NCBI GenBank assembly: GCA_963822985.1
Contig: CAWGJU010000010.1
Coordinates: 186,001 to 250,000, forward strand
Direction: 5' to 3'
DNA length: 64,000 nucleotides
From: Thermohalobaculum sp963822985
GTDB taxonomy: Bacteria; Pseudomonadota; Alphaproteobacteria; Rhodobacterales; Rhodobacteraceae
Shown here: in pieces, positions 9,178 through 17,222 of the stretch
Layout: every line of letters starts with the position of its first letter
Numbering within the stretch: position 1 is the first letter of the stretch
Notes under the pieces: model-generated
What the model saw: the letters and a program-made list of their open reading frames with translations, nothing else
Told to the model about the DNA's origin: nothing
The model's database searches: none
Program-made: the position numbers and the translations under genes

Positions 9178-10380
9178 TCAGGGGACCAGTTCGTCCGGCG
9201 CCATCATCAGGTGCAACTCGTCGCCATCGTAGGGGTGCGCCCGCGCGACGGCCTCGTTGAAGGTGATGCCCAGGCCCGGCTCGCGCGAGGGGATGACATA
9301 GCCCTCCTCCCAGTGCACGCCGCTCACGATCTGCCCGTGAAAGCCATCCCAGCGCTCGATCAATTCGAGGATCAGGAAGTTCGGCACGCAGGCGGCCAGC
9401 TGGACGTTCGCCGCGCCCTCCACCGGGCCGGCATAGAGATGCGGCGCCATCTGCGCGTAATGCGCCTCGGCCATGGCGGCGATCTTCTTGGCCTCGAGGA
9501 TGCCGCCGACGCGGCCGAGCGCCGGCTGCAGGATCGAGGCCGCCCCGCAGGCGAGCACCCGGGCGAACTCCCACTTCGTGCACAGCCGCTCGCCCGTCGC
9601 GATCGGGACCGAGGTCGCGCGGGCCACCTCGGCCATCTGCTCGGGCATCTCGGCGGGCACCGGCTCCTCGAACCAGAGCGGGTCGTAAGGCTCGATCCGG
9701 CGCGCCAGCCGCTTTGCGCCGGAGGTTGTGAACTGGCCGTGCGTGCCGAAGAGCAGGTCGGCGCGGTCGCCCACCGCCGCGCGCAGCGCCCGGCAGAACG
9801 CCTCGGACCGATCCAGATCCTCCATGCGCGGCTGGTGCGCGTCATAGACGGTGTAGGGCCCCGCCGGGTCGAACTTCAGCGCCGTGAAGCCCATCGACAG
9901 GTATTCGGCCGCCCGCTCGGCCGCGAGGTCGGGGTCGTTGTAGACGTTCTTCTCGGCCACGCTGTAGGTGTCGCCCGCGTCGGGATAGAGATAGGTGTAG
10001 CTGCGGATCCGCTCGCGGCAGCGCCCGCCCAGCAGATCGTAGACGGGTTTTCCCGCCGACTTGCCGATAATGTCCCAGCAGGCGATCTCGAGCCCGCTCA
10101 AGACCCCGACCAGCGAGGGGTCGGGGCGCAGCGAATAGCCCGAGCCATAGGTCAGCCGCCACAGATGCTCGATCCGATGCGGGTCGGCCCCCTCGAAATA
10201 CCGGGCGAAGACGTCGCGCACCATCGCCGCCACCGTGTGCGGGCCGAAGCTCGCCGCATAGACCTCGCCGATGCCCGTGATCCCGTCATCGGTGACCAGC
10301 TTGACGAATATGAAATAGCGCCCGCCCCGGCGCGGCGGCGGGTTGCCGACGACGAAGACCTCGCACTCCGTCAGTTTCAT
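9178..10380 (-). CDS. Mandelate racemase/muconate lactonizing enzyme-type protein (enolase superfamily)
   Basis: A 400-residue enolase-superfamily enzyme with the capping domain first and a (beta/alpha)8 barrel after about residue 120. Visible barrel motifs: ALKFDP (end of the second strand, usual acid/base Lys region), FGTHGQFT (third strand, where many relatives have a metal-ligand Asp), DPLWFEEPVP (fourth-strand Glu), IATGERLCT (fifth-strand Glu) and APHLYAGPVEGAA (His dyad region). Start at 10380 is chosen because MKLTECEVFVVG is the typical N-terminus. Such enzymes abstract a proton alpha to a carboxylate, often in sugar-acid catabolism; the exact substrate is unknown. Divergent from the class I aminotransferase gene at 10511. 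Confidence 0.85.
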   Translation of the reverse strand: MKLTECEVFVVGNPPPRRGGRYFIFVKLVTDDGITGIGEVYAASFGPHTVAAMVRDVFARYFEGADPHRIEHLWRLTYGSGYSLRPDPSLVGVLSGLEIACWDIIGKSAGKPVYDLLGGRCRERIRSYTYLYPDAGDTYSVAEKNVYNDPDLAAERAAEYLSMGFTALKFDPAGPYTVYDAHQPRMEDLDRSEAFCRALRAAVGDRADLLFGTHGQFTTSGAKRLARRIEPYDPLWFEEPVPAEMPEQMAEVARATSVPIATGERLCTKWEFARVLACGAASILQPALGRVGGILEAKKIAAMAEAHYAQMAPHLYAGPVEGAANVQLAACVPNFLILELIERWDGFHGQIVSGVHWEEGYVIPSREPGLGITFNEAVARAHPYDGDELHLMMAPDELVP

Positions 10381-10510
10381 GTGCAGCCCCCCTGCCCCGC
10401 ACCCCCGGGCCGCACCGACAATCCGGCGAATGCCGCCGTTCCGCAAGCCCCCGCTTGACGGGCGGGCCGGCGCGGTGGGATCAGCGGAGCGTTCTCAACG
10501 GGAGACCGAG

Positions 10511-11680
10511 ATGCTGGACCTGGCGCCGGGGATGGCCCGGCTGGGCACCGAGACGGCCTTCGAGGTGCTGGCGCGCGCCGCCGAGCTCGAGCGGCAGGGC
10601 CGCGACATCATCAACCTCGGCATCGGCCAGCCGGATTTCAGGACGCCGGCGCACATCGTCGAGGCCGCCGTGCGCGCGCTGCGCGACGGGCACCACGGCT
10701 ATACGCCGGCGCAGGGCATCCTGCCGCTGCGCGAGGCGGTGGCGGCCGACCTCTCGGCCCGGCGCGGCGTCCAGGTCAGCCCGGCCAACATCGTCGTCAT
10801 GCCGGGCGGCAAGCCGACCATGTTCTTCGCCATCCTGATGTTCGGCCGGCCCGGCGTCGAGATCATGTACCCCGACCCGGGCTTCCCGATCTATCGCTCG
10901 ATGATCGAGTACACCGGGGCGAAGGCGGTGCCGATCGTGCTGCGCGAGGAAAACGAGTTCGCCTTCTCGGCCGACGAGGTGCTGGCCGGCATCACGCCGG
11001 CGACGCGGCTCATCATCGTCAACTCGCCCGGCAACCCGACGGGCGGCGTGACGCCGCGCGTCGAGGTCGAGAAACTCGTCGCCGGGCTGGCCGATCAGCC
11101 GCAGACGGCGCTCCTCTCGGACGAAATCTACAGCCGGATGCTCTATGAAGGCCGGGAGCACGCGACCTTCCTGGCCTATCCCGAGATCCGCGACCGGCTG
11201 ATCATGCTGGACGGCTGGTCGAAGACCTATGCCATGACCGGCTGGCGCCTCGGCTATTCGGTCTGGCCGGACGCGCTCGTCACCCAGGTCGTGCGCCTCT
11301 GCGTCAACTGCCACTCCTGCGTCAACGCGCCGACGCAGTACGCCGGCATCGCGGCGCTGACCGGCCCTCAGGACGCGGTCGACGAGATGATGACGGCCTT
11401 CGACGAGCGGCGCCGATCGATCGTGCCGCTGCTGAACCAGCTGCCGGGCTTTCGCTGCGTCGATCCTGGCGGGGCCTTTTATGCCTTCCCCAATGTCGAG
11501 GGCACCGGGATGGCGGCCAAGGCGCTGCAGGAACGCCTGCTGGAAGAGGCCGGGGTCGCGACGGTCGCGGGCCCCAGCTTCGGCGTTCACGCCGAGCGCT
11601 TCATACGCTTTTCATACGCCAACTCGACGGACAACATCCGCCGCGCTGTCGAGCGCATCGGCACGCTATTGACGGGCTGA
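10511..11680 (+). CDS. Class I/II PLP-dependent aminotransferase (aspartate aminotransferase-like)
   Basis: A 389-residue fold type I transaminase. It has INLGIGQPDFRTP near the N-terminus, YTPAQG, NSPGNPTGGV (cofactor Asn), LSDEIYSRMLYEG (Asp binding the pyridine nitrogen) and DGWSKTYAMTGWRLGY, whose Lys forms the PLP Schiff base, then RFSYANS with the substrate-carboxylate Arg. The ATG at 10511 follows a GGGAGACC site. It is transcribed away from the enolase-superfamily gene and its last 15 bases overlap the globin gene on the other strand. Substrate not determinable. Confidence 0.9.
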   Translation: MLDLAPGMARLGTETAFEVLARAAELERQGRDIINLGIGQPDFRTPAHIVEAAVRALRDGHHGYTPAQGILPLREAVAADLSARRGVQVSPANIVVMPGGKPTMFFAILMFGRPGVEIMYPDPGFPIYRSMIEYTGAKAVPIVLREENEFAFSADEVLAGITPATRLIIVNSPGNPTGGVTPRVEVEKLVAGLADQPQTALLSDEIYSRMLYEGREHATFLAYPEIRDRLIMLDGWSKTYAMTGWRLGYSVWPDALVTQVVRLCVNCHSCVNAPTQYAGIAALTGPQDAVDEMMTAFDERRRSIVPLLNQLPGFRCVDPGGAFYAFPNVEGTGMAAKALQERLLEEAGVATVAGPSFGVHAERFIRFSYANSTDNIRRAVERIGTLLTG

Positions 11681-12124
11681 ACTCTCCGCCGCATCGGCGT
11701 CCCGCCGGCCGCGCTCGATCATGGCGTCGCCGACCTGGCCGAAGGCCGAGCGCCAGGCGCGCTCGACGGGGTTCGTCAGGTGCTCGCCCAGAGCATAGGT
11801 CATCGTGTCGATCAGCGAGTCCTCCATCGCCCGGTAGTGCTCGGGCCGGATGTGGAAAGGCGCGTGGATGGCGCCGAGCTCGTCCACCACGGCGTCCAGC
11901 TCGGCGGGGTGATCGAGATGCTGCACGATCGCCTCGAGCGCCTTCATGAAGGACATGCCCTGGTGCCCGAGATCCGGGCCGAAAAGCTCACGCAGCTTGG
12001 GCTCGCGGCGAAACAAATCCTCGTAGAAGAGATGCGAGATCCGCTCGGCCTCGGGCTTGATCCGGTCAAAGCTCTTGCGGATGTCCTCGATCTGCCTCTC
12101 GGTCAGCTCCATGGCGCCCTCCAT
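11666..12124 (-). CDS. Single-domain globin (bacterial hemoglobin)
   Basis: A 152-residue haem protein of the flavohaemoglobin-related single-domain class (Vitreoscilla type) without a reductase domain. Seen: helix A ELTERQIEDIRKSFDRI, helix B/C FYEDLFRREPKLRELFG, and the proximal-His helix F region DELGAIHAPFHIRPEHY, then a helix G/H segment ending near MIERGRR. The start at 12124 is preceded by AGGAGG; an inner ATG at 12112 is possible. Such globins bind O2 or NO. An FNR/CRP-type box 60 bases upstream suggests control by oxygen or NO. Confidence 0.88.
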   Translation of the reverse strand: MEGAMELTERQIEDIRKSFDRIKPEAERISHLFYEDLFRREPKLRELFGPDLGHQGMSFMKALEAIVQHLDHPAELDAVVDELGAIHAPFHIRPEHYRAMEDSLIDTMTYALGEHLTNPVERAWRSAFGQVGDAMIERGRRDADAAESSARQ

Positions 12125-12183
12125 CGCTCGCGCCTCCTGTCGCGGCGCAGGGCGCACAGTCACATGCAGCGCGCCGCAATGCC

Positions 12184-12197
12184 TTGATCGACATCAA
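12184..12197. promoter_or_regulatory. FNR/FixK/DNR-type operator upstream of the globin gene
   Basis: The sequence TTGAT-CGAC-ATCAA is a perfect match to the FNR-class consensus TTGAT-N4-ATCAA. It lies in the 245-base gap between tsf and the globin gene and its centre is about 66 bases before the globin start, a workable position for a class II activator site. Binding by an FNR/FixK/DNR-like protein is inference; the Crp/Fnr-family gene at 29218 is one possible partner, among any others in the genome. Confidence 0.75.
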
Positions 12198-12369
12198 CCC
12201 CGCCGGCCGCGCCGCTGACGGCGCGGGCGGGCGAGGCGCAAGCAGCAGTCGCGTGGACCCGAGGAGGGGCATCCCGGCGGCGCCTTCGTCGAGGATCATA
12301 AGCGCAGCATCACAGGCGCGGCGTCATGCCCGGAGCGGTTGGGGCGAGTGCCTGCACCCGCCCCATGCG

Positions 12370-13263
12370 TCATCGCGCCATGCTGGCGACCTCGGCCGCG
12401 AAATCCTGCTCCGGTCCCTTGTCGACGCCCTCGCCAACCGAAAAGCGGACGAAGCCCGTCACCTTCAGGTCCTTGCCTGCCTCTTCCACCGCTTGCGCGA
12501 CGGTCAGGTCCGGATTCACCACGAACTGCTGCCGCAGGAGGCAGACCTCCTGGTAGAACTTGTTCAGCCGTCCGGCGATCATCTTCTCGATCACGGCGTC
12601 GGGCTTGCCGGACTCGCGCGCCTGCTCGGTCAGGACCTGCTTCTCGCGCTCGACCAGCGCCGGGTCGAGGTCGCCCACGTCCAGCGAGGCGGGCGCGGTC
12701 GCGGCGACATGCATCGCCACCTGCCGGCCGATCTGCGCCGCCGCGGCGCCGTCGCCGCCGGCGATCGCCACCAGCACGCCGATCTTGCCCATGCCCTCGG
12801 CCACCTGGTTGTGGACATAGGATCCGACCCAGTCGCCGGTCAGCTTGGCCATGCGGCGGACGGACATGTTCTCGCCGATCGTCGCGATCTTGTCCTTGAC
12901 GACCTCCTCGACCGTCTTGCCCGCCAGCGGCGCGGCCTTCAGCCCGTCAACGTCGTCGACAGCCAGCGCCGCTTGCGCGATGCCCCGCGCCATCTCCTGG
13001 AACTCGGGGTTGCGCGCGACGAAGTCGGTCTCGGAGTTCACCTCGACCAGCACGCCCGCGCCGTCCGTCACGGCGACCGCGACCAGGCCCTCGGCGGCGG
13101 TGCGCCCGGCCTTCTTCTCGGCTTTGGCCAGCCCCTTGACGCGCAGCAGGTCGACGGCGGCCTCCATGTCGCCATCCGTCTCGGCCAGCGCCTTCTTGGC
13201 GTCCATCATGCCGGCGCCGGTCTTCTCGCGCAGCTCCTTCACCTGCGTAGCGGTGATCGCCAT
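12370..13263 (-). CDS. tsf: Translation elongation factor Ts
   Basis: Guanine-nucleotide exchange factor for EF-Tu. The 297-residue product has the two EF-Ts signatures LREKTGAGMMDAKKAL near the N-terminus and EVNSETDFVARN about 60 residues later, and ends SVGEGVDKGPEQDFAAEVASM. The ATG at 13263 begins MAITATQVKELR as in relatives. It follows rpsB by 90 bases on the same strand, the universal pair. Confidence 0.96.
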   Translation of the reverse strand: MAITATQVKELREKTGAGMMDAKKALAETDGDMEAAVDLLRVKGLAKAEKKAGRTAAEGLVAVAVTDGAGVLVEVNSETDFVARNPEFQEMARGIAQAALAVDDVDGLKAAPLAGKTVEEVVKDKIATIGENMSVRRMAKLTGDWVGSYVHNQVAEGMGKIGVLVAIAGGDGAAAAQIGRQVAMHVAATAPASLDVGDLDPALVEREKQVLTEQARESGKPDAVIEKMIAGRLNKFYQEVCLLRQQFVVNPDLTVAQAVEEAGKDLKVTGFVRFSVGEGVDKGPEQDFAAEVASMAR

Positions 13264-13353
13264 CGCTCTCTCCATTCGTTCGGGGCCTCGGGCCCTTGGC
13301 TATGCCGTGATGACAGACCGGCGGCGGGCGCGAGCGCCCGCCATGCCGCGCGC

Positions 13354-14166
13354 TCAGGCGCGGGCCGCATCGGCCTCTGCGGGCTGGGGCGTCTCGGCCG
13401 ACTCCTCGCCAGCTTCGAGCGCCTCCTCGACCGGCACCTCGTCGAGCTCGCCCAGGTCGAAGCCGGCGGCGCCCAGCTGGGTCGCCATGCCGTCGATCAC
13501 GGCGCGGGCGGCCAGGTCGCAATAGAGGCCGATGGCGCGCGAGGCGTCGTCATTGCCGGGCACCGGGTAGTCGACGCCGGCCGGGTCGCTGTTGGAGTCG
13601 AGCACCGCCACCACCGGGATCCCGAGCTTGCGCGCCTCGGCGATCGCCAGCGACTCCTTGTTCGTGTCGATGACGAACAGCATGTCGGGCACGCCGCCCA
13701 TGTCGCGGATGCCGCCGAGGCTCGCCTGCAGCTTGCCGCGCTCGCGCTCGAGGTTGAGGCGTTCCTTCTTGGTGAACCCCTGCACCTCGCCATCGGCCAT
13801 CAGCTCGTCGAGCTCCTTGAGGCGGCCGATCGACCGCGAGACGGTCTTCCAGTTGGTCAGCGTGCCGCCGAGCCAGCGGTGGTTCATGAAATGCTGCGCC
13901 GAGCGCTCGGCGGCATCGGCCACCGCCTGCTGCGCCTGCCGCTTGGTGCCGACGAACAGCACGCGCCCGCCCTTGGCGACGGATTCGCGCATCGCGTTCA
14001 GCGCCGCGTCCAGCATCGGCACGGTCTGCGTCAGGTCGATGATGTGTATTCCGTTGCGCGAGCCGTAGATGAACGGGCTCATCTTCGGGTTCCAGCGGTG
14101 GGTCTGGTGACCGAAGTGCACGCCAGCTTCGAGAAGCTGACGTAGCGAGAATTCAGGCAGCGCCAT
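13354..14166 (-). CDS. rpsB: 30S ribosomal protein S2
   Basis: Small-subunit protein S2 of 270 residues. It begins MALPEFSLRQLLEAGVHFGH and contains HIIDLTQT, FVGTKRQAQ, NHRWLGGTLTNW and VVAVLDSNSDPAGVDYPVPG, all S2 landmarks. The last 35 or so residues are an acidic Glu/Ala tail, common in alphaproteobacteria. First gene of the rpsB-tsf unit, with its promoter expected in the 280-base divergent gap shared with arsR. Confidence 0.96.
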   Translation of the reverse strand: MALPEFSLRQLLEAGVHFGHQTHRWNPKMSPFIYGSRNGIHIIDLTQTVPMLDAALNAMRESVAKGGRVLFVGTKRQAQQAVADAAERSAQHFMNHRWLGGTLTNWKTVSRSIGRLKELDELMADGEVQGFTKKERLNLERERGKLQASLGGIRDMGGVPDMLFVIDTNKESLAIAEARKLGIPVVAVLDSNSDPAGVDYPVPGNDDASRAIGLYCDLAARAVIDGMATQLGAAGFDLGELDEVPVEEALEAGEESAETPQPAEADAARA

Positions 14167-14412
14167 GGTTTACCTTTCCGGTTTCATGCCTCGGCGGGGG
14201 AAGAGCGTATGCCCAACCGGTGGACCGTCCGGGATGTCTCCCCGACCGGCCCGATCCCCACCTGCGAGATTGGCGGCGATATAGCCGGGCGAAAGGGCCG
14301 GCGCAAGCCCCGAGCGAATCGGGCCGCAAGCGTATGCCTTGCGTACCGCAAGCTATGGCTCCTGTACCGACAAGCTGGACGCGACGCAGGGGGGCGACAG
14401 CCCCGCGATAGA
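14167..14412. other. Divergent intergenic region between rpsB and arsR
   Basis: About 245 bases without a gene, lying between the minus-strand rpsB and the plus-strand arsR promoter. It should hold the rpsB-tsf promoter and leader. No confident -35/-10 pair for rpsB, no tRNA and no clear S2 autoregulatory structure could be assigned by eye. Confidence 0.4.
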
Positions 14413-14440
14413 TTGACAAAACTAGATTAATCGTTATGAT
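14413..14440 (+). promoter_or_regulatory. arsR promoter (sigma-70 type), predicted leaderless
   Basis: A perfect -35 TTGACA (14413-14418) is followed after 16 bases by -10 TATGAT (14435-14440), one mismatch from consensus. The arsR ATG starts at 14447, only six bases after the -10, so transcription should begin at or next to the A of the start codon and the mRNA would have no leader. The spacer holds the palindrome GATTAATC (14425-14432), a plausible half of the repressor operator. Confidence 0.7.
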
Positions 14441-14446
14441 GGCCGC

Positions 14447-14761
14447 ATGACACAGACAGCCTCCATCGCCCGCGCGCTCGCCGCACTAGGGCATGAGACG
14501 CGGCTTGGCATTTACCGGCTGCTGGTGCGGGCGGGGAACGACGGGCTGAACGTCGGCGAGATCGGGGCGCATCTGGGGATGGCGCCGTCGACGCTGGCGC
14601 ACCATCTGCGGGCGCTGGTCGATGGGGGCTTGGTCGTGCAGAAGCGGCGCGGGCGCGAGGTCGTCAACCGCGCGGACTATGACGCCATGCAGCGCACCGT
14701 CGGGTTCCTGACGGCCGAATGCTGCACCGGCGTGAGGATCACCCGCGAGGACGCCGCATGA
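14447..14761 (+). CDS. ArsR-family metalloregulatory repressor
   Basis: A 104-residue winged-helix protein: ALAALGHETRLGIYRLLV (helix 1-2), NVGEIGAHLGMAPSTLAHHLRALVDGGLV (helix-turn-helix) and a beta-wing KRRGREVVN. The C-terminus carries adjacent cysteines in AECCTGV, which resemble the thiol ligands used by some ArsR proteins to sense As(III) or organoarsenicals. It precedes an ArsP-type permease by 50 bases. It probably represses its own strong promoter, which overlaps a small palindrome. The metal sensed is inferred from the neighbour, not proven. Confidence 0.88.
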   Translation: MTQTASIARALAALGHETRLGIYRLLVRAGNDGLNVGEIGAHLGMAPSTLAHHLRALVDGGLVVQKRRGREVVNRADYDAMQRTVGFLTAECCTGVRITREDAA

Positions 14762-14811
14762 GCGGCTTTTTCGCGCCTGCCTGAAGAAACGACCAATCCG
14801 GGGATATCGAA

Positions 14812-15864
14812 ATGACGGAACTGGTGCTCGGCGCGCGCGACAGGATGGCCCAATGGGGCGCGGCGCTCTGGTCGAGGGAGCGGGTCTGGCTGGTCACGGG
14901 CGCGATCCTGCTGGCGCTGTTCGTGCTGAGCCCGGGCCAGGGCGCCGAGAGCGCGCGCTTCGTCGGGCGCAACCTGGTCGAGGTGGCGCCCTTCCTGGTG
15001 CTGTCGATCGGGCTCGCCGCCTATGCCGGGGCGACCGGGGCCGACGCGCTGGTCGCGCGCGCCTTCACCGGCTCGCCGGCGCTGATGATCGGGCTCGCGG
15101 CGCTGGCGGGCGGGCTCTCGCCCTTCTGCTCGTGCGGGGTCATCCCGCTGATCGCGGCGCTGCTGAGCATGGGGGTGCCGCTTGCCGCGGTGATGGCGTT
15201 CTGGCTGGCCTCGCCGGTCATGGACCCGTCGATGTTCGTGCTGACCGCGGGCGTGCTGGGGCCCGAGTTCGCGGTCGCCAAGACGCTGGCGGCGGTCGGG
15301 CTCGGCCTTTTCGGCGGGTTCGTCGTCCATGCGCTGGCCGGCGCCGGCGGGCTGGCCGATCCGCTGCGCGAGGGCGTCGGCAATGGCGGCTGCGGCGGCG
15401 CCAAGGTGCGCTCGCGCAAGGAGGTGGTCTGGCGGTTCTGGCAGGATCGCGAGCGGGTGGCGAAGTTCGGTCGCGAGGGGCTGAAGGCGACGCTGTTCCT
15501 GGCCAAATGGCTGGCGCTGGCGTTTTTGCTCGAAAGCCTGATGCTGGCCTATGTGCCGGCCGAAATGGTCACCCAGGCGCTGGGCGGCAGCGGCCTGCTG
15601 CCGATCGTCACCGCGACGCTGGTCGGCGTGCCGGCCTATCTCAACGGCTATGCGGCGCTGCCGCTGGTGGGGGGGCTCGTCGAGCAGGGCATGGCCCCGG
15701 GCGCGGGGCTCGCCTTCCTGGTGGCGGGCGGCGTCACGTCGCTGCCGGCGGCGATCGCCGTCTGGGCGCTGGTGAAGCGGCCGGTCTTCGCGCTCTACGT
15801 CGTGCTGGCGCTGGTCGGGTCGTTCGCCTCGGGCGTGCTGTTCCAGCTGTGGCAGCTGGCATAG
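14812..15864 (+). CDS. ArsP/DUF318-type permease
   Basis: A 350-residue membrane protein with about 8-10 helices in two halves, each half opening with a similar hydrophobic block. The motif SPFCSCGVIPL (around residue 102) with two nearby cysteines is the hallmark of the ArsP_1 permease family, some of whose members export trivalent methylated or aromatic arsenicals. A Gly/Cys/Lys-rich loop (NGGCGGAKVRSRK) separates the halves. It follows an ArsR-type gene, which supports a thiol-reactive toxicant as substrate, but other functions exist in the family. The stop at 15862-15864 is immediately followed by an IS remnant. Confidence 0.85.
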   Translation: MTELVLGARDRMAQWGAALWSRERVWLVTGAILLALFVLSPGQGAESARFVGRNLVEVAPFLVLSIGLAAYAGATGADALVARAFTGSPALMIGLAALAGGLSPFCSCGVIPLIAALLSMGVPLAAVMAFWLASPVMDPSMFVLTAGVLGPEFAVAKTLAAVGLGLFGGFVVHALAGAGGLADPLREGVGNGGCGGAKVRSRKEVVWRFWQDRERVAKFGREGLKATLFLAKWLALAFLLESLMLAYVPAEMVTQALGGSGLLPIVTATLVGVPAYLNGYAALPLVGGLVEQGMAPGAGLAFLVAGGVTSLPAAIAVWALVKRPVFALYVVLALVGSFASGVLFQLWQLA

Positions 15865-15865
15865 C

Positions 15866-16524
15866 CCTGGCGCGATCTTCCCGAGCAGTTCGGCTCGTGG
15901 AACAGTGTTTTCCGACGGTTCAGCCGTTGGAGCCGGAAGGGAGTTCTGGTGGCGGATCTTCGCGGCAATGGCTGATGGTGAGCCCGCGAACGCCATTGGT
16001 CCGAGAGAGCGGGCGAACGACTTCGAATACCTGATGGTCGACTCCACCATCGTCCGCGCCCACCAGCACGCCTCCGGGGCGAAAAGGGGGGTCTGAAGAT
16101 CAGGCCATCGGGCGTTGGGACTCGGGCGTTCCCGCGGCGGCCTGAGCACGAAAATCCATATGGCGGTGCGCGGCCTCGGCTGCCCGGTGCGCTTCGCGCT
16201 GACCGCAGGCCAGAAGGGCGACGCGCCACAGGCCGAACTGCTCGCCGAACTCCCCGCGAGGTCGTGATGGCTGACGCCGCCTATGACAGCGACGCCACCC
16301 GCGAGGCTATCGCCGAGAAGGGCGCCCTGGCCGTCATCCCCAACAATGCTTCGCGAACGCGCAAGCATCCGGTTGACGAGCACCTCTACGCGATGCGGTC
16401 TCTGATCGAGTGCTGCTTCTCCAAGCTCTGGCAGTTCCGGCGCGTCGCCACCCGATACGAGAAAACGGCGAGGAATTTCCTCGCCATCGTCACAATCGCT
16501 GCAATCGTCCTATGGATCCGATAA
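15866..16524 (+). mobile_element. IS5-family (IS427-like) transposase remnant
   Basis: Degenerate transposase spread over three frames. First comes PWRDLPEQFGSWNSVFRRF right after the permease stop, then DSTIVRAHQHASGAKRG (first DDE Asp region), then ADAAYDSDATREAI (second Asp) through SLIECCFSKLWQFRRVATRYEK (the Glu motif) to the stop at 16524. About 50 N-terminal codons are missing and there are at least two frameshifts, so it is inactive. No intact terminal repeats were found. Confidence 0.85.
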
Positions 16525-16778
16525 GTGTCCACAGCGCCTAGCCGAGTGGTCGTCGCGCTGCCGGATCCGCATGAGGAACGGTCGGGCAAGCGGTCCTGCA
16601 GCCCGTAGATCGATCCCCGGCCTCCCGACATTCGGCGCAGCTTTCTGGCGCGGCTGAGCGAGTTGGATAAGCCGCACCATTCCGCCTCGGCGCGCCTGCA
16701 CTGCCATGTTTCGGTCCATCGCGTATTGGATGGACGATGCGCGCCGGACAAAGCGGAGCAGCTCGATGGCCGCAAAAA

Positions 16779-17000
16779 ATGAATGTAAGCGCCAACGGAG
16801 CGGTCAGCCCGGCAGCGGGGCAGCGCTCCTTGTGTCTTTGCGATGCGCCCGAGACGCACGCGGCGTTCCGGCGTATCGAGGCCGACCTCAACCGGCGCGA
16901 ACTGCTCCGTGGATCCTCGGCCGTGCTCGGCATGTTCACCGGGTTCGGCCTTTCCGGGCCGGCGCATCTTGCGCGTCGGTCACGATGGCAAGCTCTCTGA
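16779..17000 (+). pseudogene. Fragment with a Tat-like signal sequence, probably a broken exported-protein gene
   Basis: A 73-codon open stretch ending RRIEADLNRRELLRGSSA followed by VLGMFTGFGLSGPA. The NRRELLRGSS plus hydrophobic core is a good twin-arginine signal, but no mature domain follows: the frame closes after LARRSRWQAL. It lies between the IS remnant and the ABC transporter operon. It is best read as the 5' end of a gene truncated by rearrangement; the family is not recognised. Confidence 0.4.
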
Positions 17001-17222
17001 TATCTTCTGCAGCGCCGGCCCCGCATCCTCCGAGGATCTCTGCACTGATTCCTTTGCGGGCGACTCGTGTTGACAGTGTCCGCCCCGGATGTTTGCTTCA
17101 TTTTCCGGCGCGGTCCGTCGCAGCGGAAGGTGGCGAGGTAAGAGCTTTCGTTCCAGTGCAGTCCGATTCCGTTCCGCCTGACCGGTCATCGCCCGCGATT
17201 TGACACAGGGAGCGAACGAGAG
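17001..17222 (+). other. Leader region of the peptide ABC transporter operon
   Basis: No convincing gene lies between the signal-sequence fragment and the substrate-binding protein gene. The end of the stretch (AGGGAGCGAACGAG just before 17223) provides the ribosome site. A promoter for the five-gene transporter operon is expected here but no clear -35/-10 pair is visible. Confidence 0.35.

Noticed and set aside
12184..14145. 653-residue open frame antisense to tsf and rpsB
   Set aside because: Covers two certain genes on the opposite strand and has low-complexity His/Arg/Leu composition.
14677..16383. 568-residue minus-strand frame over arsR, the permease and the IS remnant
   Set aside because: Crosses gene and IS boundaries without a break, which is typical of GC-driven antisense frames; no domain seen.
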